Shown here: one piece after another, positions 6,864 through 9,854 of the stretch | How positions within the stretch are numbered: position 1 is the stretch's first letter | Layout of the letters: every line of letters starts with the position of its first letter | Source: Bdellovibrionales bacterium | GTDB taxonomy: Bacteria; Bdellovibrionota; Bacteriovoracia; Bacteriovoracales; Bacteriovoracaceae | Length of the DNA: 9,854 nt | Reading direction: 5' to 3' | NCBI GenBank assembly: GCA_030633015.1 | Contig: DAOVTR010000031.1 | Location: 1 to 9,854, forward strand | The notes under the pieces: generated by a model | Seen by the model: only the letters and a program-made list of their open reading frames with translations | Told to the model about the DNA's origin: nothing | The model's database searches: none | Program-made: the position numbers and the translations under genes

Positions 6864-7937
6864 ATGAATATATATAAACTTAACTTGGTAATTTTTGTTT
6901 ATCTAATAAGCCTACCCATATATGCCAAGTCGAATAACCTAATAACGAAACCCATTAACCAGGCACATAAATTACTCTCATCAACCCTTGTAAACTTATC
7001 TGATCAAACAGACCTTTTATTATCAGGAAAATCTGATCGTAATTCTAACAACACCTATTTAAAAATATCACATATTATTTCCAAAACAGAGCATATTGAA
7101 TCTGAATTTCAAACTCTATTTCAATTAAAAGTAGATCTTCCAAATTCTAAAAACAAATTTCAACTGTTAATAGACAAAACTACAAAAAACCTACTTGAAG
7201 ATGAAAGATCGACTACTCTAGACACTCTACAAGTTGAACAAGACTACGATAAAAAAGAAAATATAACTGACACTCTCGATGATTCTGATTATTCGGCCAC
7301 CTTAAGGCGTATTTGGGATATTAGAACATGGAAATTTGAAACAGATATTGGTCTTAAAATTAAAATACCTCTTGATTCTTTCCTCAGGATAACTACAAAA
7401 AAAGAGATTGACTTAAATCTATTTCAACTTTATTTTTCAGAAAAAATATATTGGTTTTATCAAACAGGAGTCGGACAAAAAACAATCTTTGATGTTAATA
7501 GAAAATTAGGAGCATCAAGTCTTTTTAGGTTTGGTACTGTCACAACGTGGTCTCAAGAAAAGCATTTTTTCAATTACAGGCATGGATTCTATCTTTTTAA
7601 TAATTTAAGCAAAAATCATAAAATACTGAGCCAAATTAGTGCTAACGGCGACTCGTCAAAAGCAACTTATCTAATTAACTATCTCATTGGAAGTTCCTAT
7701 ATTTATCAAATAAAAAAACAGCATCATTTAAATCTAACACTGAACGCATATGGAATAACGAGAGAGACTCCACATATTAATTACTACCTAACATCTGTCT
7801 CTTACCGTTATCTGCTATATCAAAATTGGCTATATATAACTCTAAATCCCTATGTTCGATTTTATAAGGACAAAAGCTTTAAACCAACATCTTCAATTGT
7901 TGTTAAAATTGAATCTCTATTTGGTGTGATTAATTAA
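6864..7937 (+). CDS. Secreted, probably outer-membrane protein of an unnamed family
   Basis: The only plus-strand gene of the window. I choose the ATG at 6864 (357 residues), because the protein then starts with a clean signal peptide, MNIYKLNLVIFVYLISLPIYA, with cleavage probably after Ala21. An earlier ATG at 6807 adds 19 residues before it and has no ribosome site. Residues about 22-150 form a polar N-terminal region containing a SNNTYLKIS strand and a FQLKVDLPNSKNKFQLLID segment. From about 155 to the end, alternating aromatic-rich strands suggest a beta-barrel, finishing with PYVRFYKDKSFKPTSSIVV and a final KIESLFG-like strand. From memory, this layout (N-terminal LP...L segment, then a barrel with a closing FG strand) recurs in uncharacterised envelope proteins of Gram-negative bacteria, but I cannot name a family. 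No good Shine-Dalgarno precedes the start; a TATACT at 6852-6857 would place transcription start at or next to the ATG. It is divergent from the efflux operon. Confidence 0.8.
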   Translation: MNIYKLNLVIFVYLISLPIYAKSNNLITKPINQAHKLLSSTLVNLSDQTDLLLSGKSDRNSNNTYLKISHIISKTEHIESEFQTLFQLKVDLPNSKNKFQLLIDKTTKNLLEDERSTTLDTLQVEQDYDKKENITDTLDDSDYSATLRRIWDIRTWKFETDIGLKIKIPLDSFLRITTKKEIDLNLFQLYFSEKIYWFYQTGVGQKTIFDVNRKLGASSLFRFGTVTTWSQEKHFFNYRHGFYLFNNLSKNHKILSQISANGDSSKATYLINYLIGSSYIYQIKKQHHLNLTLNAYGITRETPHINYYLTSVSYRYLLYQNWLYITLNPYVRFYKDKSFKPTSSIVVKIESLFGVIN

Positions 7938-8007
7938 ACTGATAAAAAAAGAACTCATAATTCGGTCCCCTCCGCTTTGGGCAAAATCAATTTTGGTTGC
8001 TGCAATC
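7938..8007. other. Convergent intergenic spacer with a GC-rich patch
   Basis: Seventy bases lie between two convergent stops. Positions about 7963-7983 are clearly more GC-rich than their surroundings (GGTCCCCTCCGC then GGGC). They are followed by CAAAAT-CA-ATTTTG, a 6-bp inverted repeat with a 2-base centre at about 7982-7995, which has no T-run. I see no RNA gene or credible ORF here. Confidence 0.5.
7944..7963 (-). terminator. Possible weak intrinsic terminator after the 394-aa outer membrane protein gene
   Basis: On the minus strand a small stem GAATT/GAGTTC (five pairs, one of them G-T, three-base loop; 7963-7951) is followed directly by seven T residues (7950-7944). It sits about 45 bases after the stop codon of the beta-barrel gene, just before the convergent gene ends. 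The stem is short and GC-poor, so folding energy is marginal. No clear terminator is visible for the plus-strand gene. Confidence 0.35.
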
Positions 8008-9192
8008 TCAAAAATAATATCTATAATTTAAATAATACTGTTTTCCAAATTGCCCAAATTCAGAACGAATATCGTTAACACTATCTCCATATTTACCAAT
8101 ACCCATAATTGATCCTAAATCAAAATAGTGACCAGCGTAAACATTCCATTCTATTTTTATAAAAGAAAGAACCGAGCTATCTAAGTAATTAAACATAAAA
8201 CTTTTAGAAAGTGATATTAAGGGTGAGACCTGATAACTTAGACCTAACGATAAATATTGACGGCCAAAAAGTGATACTCCACCTTGAGTATAAGCGCTGT
8301 GAGTTAACCTCGTAAGATAAAAATTACTACTACTAACTCCTGCACCGTTAAAATATAACTCACTAAATAGATATAAATTCTCAGTAAACTTATAATCCAT
8401 CCCAAAAGTTGCTCTGAAATAATTTTCAGTCGAAACATTTGGGATAACGTGAGAGAGTTCACTCCACCAACCTGCTCCTAGTAGTGCCCCTTGCAAATCT
8501 AATCCTACCATTAAATTTTCCTTAAACTTCATTATCATTGCAGAAAAATCAATATTAAAAATTGGCAACCGTAGATTAATAAAAGCAGCACTATTTATGC
8601 TTTTTAAATCATTTCCAAAAATAAAACCAACATCCAACTCCCCCATATCACCGATGGGCTTTTTTATTCTAAGAGCATCGACGCCAGACCTCTCCTCTTT
8701 ATCAATTGCAACAATTGGAAAAGGAATTACTACGTCTGTTGGATTAACAAATCTTGATGAACCAAAACTTATTGGCTGACGACCAAAAATAAAATCATAC
8801 GAATCAGCACTATAAGTAAAAAAAACACGATCTAATGAGTAAAAAAGTGCAGTTCTTCTTTTAGGGCCTTCATCAATATCCCAATAATTGTTAAAATCAA
8901 ATGCTCTATATGAAAAGCCAACATCTGATTGATTAATTTGTAATTGATTATTTTGATGGTTAAAAGATAGATCAAAATCAATTTCAAACAGTATCTTTTC
9001 GGTTAATTGATTATCAATCATCAGACGGACATTTTCAGACATCACAATATTAGTATAACTTTTATCTGTAAATTTATATACACTTCCAGTTATATTAGTT
9101 TTACTCCAGCCAATATATTGGGTTTTATTTTGTGCTTTGATATTAACAGTAAAGAAAATAGTAAATAAAACTACAAGATTAAAAAGTTTCAT
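8008..9192 (-). CDS. Outer membrane beta-barrel protein paired with an ABC ATPase
   Basis: I place the start at the ATG at 9192, giving 394 residues. GGAAGGG lies nine bases upstream, and the protein then opens with a signal peptide MKLFNLVVLFTIFFTVNIKA|Q. An in-frame ATG at 9210 would add six residues and lies in the ribosome site. The mature protein is a chain of amphipathic strands ending NYRYYF; a terminal aromatic strand with Phe at the last position is the usual BAM-recognition signal of outer-membrane barrels. Residues 137-175 contain GRQPISFG, then NPTDV, then EERSGVDALR. This pattern is seen in DUF1302/porin-like and related large barrels (R-Q-x-x-x-x-G, P-x-D, E-x-x-G-x-D-A-x-R), from memory. 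The start overlaps the end of the upstream ABC ATPase gene by 14 bp, so the two are translationally coupled and probably act together. Substrate is unknown; specific family assignment is uncertain. Confidence 0.85.
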   Translation of the reverse strand: MKLFNLVVLFTIFFTVNIKAQNKTQYIGWSKTNITGSVYKFTDKSYTNIVMSENVRLMIDNQLTEKILFEIDFDLSFNHQNNQLQINQSDVGFSYRAFDFNNYWDIDEGPKRRTALFYSLDRVFFTYSADSYDFIFGRQPISFGSSRFVNPTDVVIPFPIVAIDKEERSGVDALRIKKPIGDMGELDVGFIFGNDLKSINSAAFINLRLPIFNIDFSAMIMKFKENLMVGLDLQGALLGAGWWSELSHVIPNVSTENYFRATFGMDYKFTENLYLFSELYFNGAGVSSSNFYLTRLTHSAYTQGGVSLFGRQYLSLGLSYQVSPLISLSKSFMFNYLDSSVLSFIKIEWNVYAGHYFDLGSIMGIGKYGDSVNDIRSEFGQFGKQYYLNYRYYF

Positions 9193-9854
9193 CTTTTTCA
9201 ACCCTTCCATCTTTTAACTCTATCAACCGTTTTGCACTATCCATAATTTTAGGATCGTGAGTTGAAAAAACAAATGTTAAATTATGAGTTTGATTTAATG
9301 ACTTCATCATTTCAATTAGACTTTTACCCGTCACTGAATCTAGATTTGCTGTTGGTTCATCAGCTAATATAATATCTGGCTTTGACACAATTGCTCTCGC
9401 AACAGCGACTCTCTGTTTTTGTCCACCAGAAAGCTCTGATGGGAATCTGTTTTCTAGACCTTCAAGTCCCACTTCAACTAATATATCTTTAACTCTTTTT
9501 ATTCTCTCTTCTTTATCAACTTTTTGTAAAAGCATAATATATTCAATGTTTTCAAGAACAGTTAATACTGGTATTAAATTATATGCTTGAAAAACAAATC
9601 CAATATGATCTCTTCTATAATCAGAGAGTTCATTTCCACTCATGGCCGTAATATTTTTCCCTGAAAGCTTAATCTCACCCGAGCTAGCACTATCAAGTCC
9701 ACTAATTAAATTTAAAAGTGTCGATTTACCTGAACCGGAAGGCCCCATAATTGCGACAAACTCACCTTTGGTTATTTTTAAATCAACATCATTTAGTGCA
9801 TGGACTTTCTGATGCTTCTCTCCATAAACTTTAGATACTTTTTTTATTTCGAAA
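9179..9854 (-). CDS. LolD/MacB-type ABC transporter ATP-binding protein (N-terminus cut by window edge)
   Basis: About 224 codons are visible, and the frame is open to the window edge. The first readable residues, FEIKKVSKVYGEKHQKVHALNDVDL, are the usual beginning of this family, so only a few residues are missing. A Met preceding GPSG is internal, not the start. All ATPase motifs are present and intact: Walker A GPSGSGKST, Q-loop VFQAYNLIP, signature LSGGQKQRVA, Walker B IILADEPTANLD and H-loop STHD. The length of about 225-230 residues and the sequences HALNDVDL and AYNLIPVLTVLENI are typical of the MacB/LolD/FtsE group. These ATPases partner with FtsX-like permeases in mechanotransmission rather than ordinary transport. 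No permease is visible; it should lie upstream, outside the window. The gene ends inside the start region of the beta-barrel gene, with a 14-bp overlap. Confidence 0.95.
   Translation of the reverse strand, partial: FEIKKVSKVYGEKHQKVHALNDVDLKITKGEFVAIMGPSGSGKSTLLNLISGLDSASSGEIKLSGKNITAMSGNELSDYRRDHIGFVFQAYNLIPVLTVLENIEYIMLLQKVDKEERIKRVKDILVEVGLEGLENRFPSELSGGQKQRVAVARAIVSKPDIILADEPTANLDSVTGKSLIEMMKSLNQTHNLTFVFSTHDPKIMDSAKRLIELKDGRVEKDETF
9202..9208 (-). promoter_or_regulatory. Ribosome binding site that fixes the start of the 394-aa outer membrane protein
   Basis: GGAAGGG on the minus strand lies nine bases before the ATG at 9192 and inside the last codons of the ABC ATPase gene. It supports 9192 over the in-frame ATG at 9210, which overlaps the start of this purine run and has only an unconvincing site upstream. 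Confidence 0.6.

Noticed and set aside
7955..7985. Resemblance of TTCGGTCCCCTCCGC to a tRNA T-arm and acceptor end (possible attachment site remnant)
   Set aside because: No matching acceptor, D-arm or anticodon arm is found on either side, and no integrase or duplicated copy is visible in the window.
8597..8779. Short plus-strand open frame inside the 394-aa outer membrane protein gene
   Set aside because: It is antisense to the conserved GRQ/NPTD region of a real gene, with no signal peptide or domain.
9746..9748. ATG at 9748 as start of the ABC ATPase
   Set aside because: It is the Met just before the Walker A motif; the conserved N-terminal strands of the family continue in frame to the window edge.

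Overview
This is a gene-dense, AT-rich window from a Gram-negative bacterium with an elaborate envelope. It holds at least four exported outer-membrane-type proteins, a lipoprotein, an RND pump and a MacB/LolD-type ABC ATPase, and has almost no intergenic DNA. Low GC, AAGGA-type ribosome sites and many orphan beta-barrels would fit a low-GC Bdellovibrionota or Bacteriovorax-like lineage. That placement is inference; nothing in the window fixes the taxon. There are no RNA genes, CRISPR arrays, insertion sequences or phage genes.

Left block (1-6775, minus strand). A strong sigma70-type promoter (perfect -35, 17-bp spacer) drives a tightly packed operon. In transcription order it encodes a 248-aa beta-barrel protein, a TolC-family outer membrane channel, a 1038-aa RND permease, a 456-aa lipoprotein made of three divergent copies of one domain, and the first 19 codons of a further gene that leaves the window. 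Junctions are 1-2 bp gaps, a stop directly abutting a start, or a 4-bp ATGA overlap, so co-transcription is very likely. The TolC and RND proteins should form a trans-envelope efflux or export pump. No periplasmic adaptor (AcrA/HlyD type) is encoded among the visible genes, and the permease lacks two of the classic proton-relay residues.

Middle (6864-7937, plus strand). A single divergently transcribed gene encodes a secreted, probably outer-membrane protein of about 357 aa of an unnamed family.

Right block (8008-9854, minus strand). A LolD/MacB-type ABC ATPase, cut at its N-terminus by the window edge, overlaps by 14 bp a 394-aa beta-barrel outer membrane protein. That protein carries a GRQxxxFG...NPTD motif and a C-terminal phenylalanine. 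The partner FtsX-like permease is presumably upstream, outside the window. The two genes suggest a machine linking an inner-membrane ABC mechanotransmission complex to a dedicated outer-membrane protein.

The most interesting points are the adaptor-less RND operon with its triplicated lipoprotein, the altered proton-relay residues, the ABC-ATPase/beta-barrel pairing, and a compact divergent control region with two short inverted repeats.
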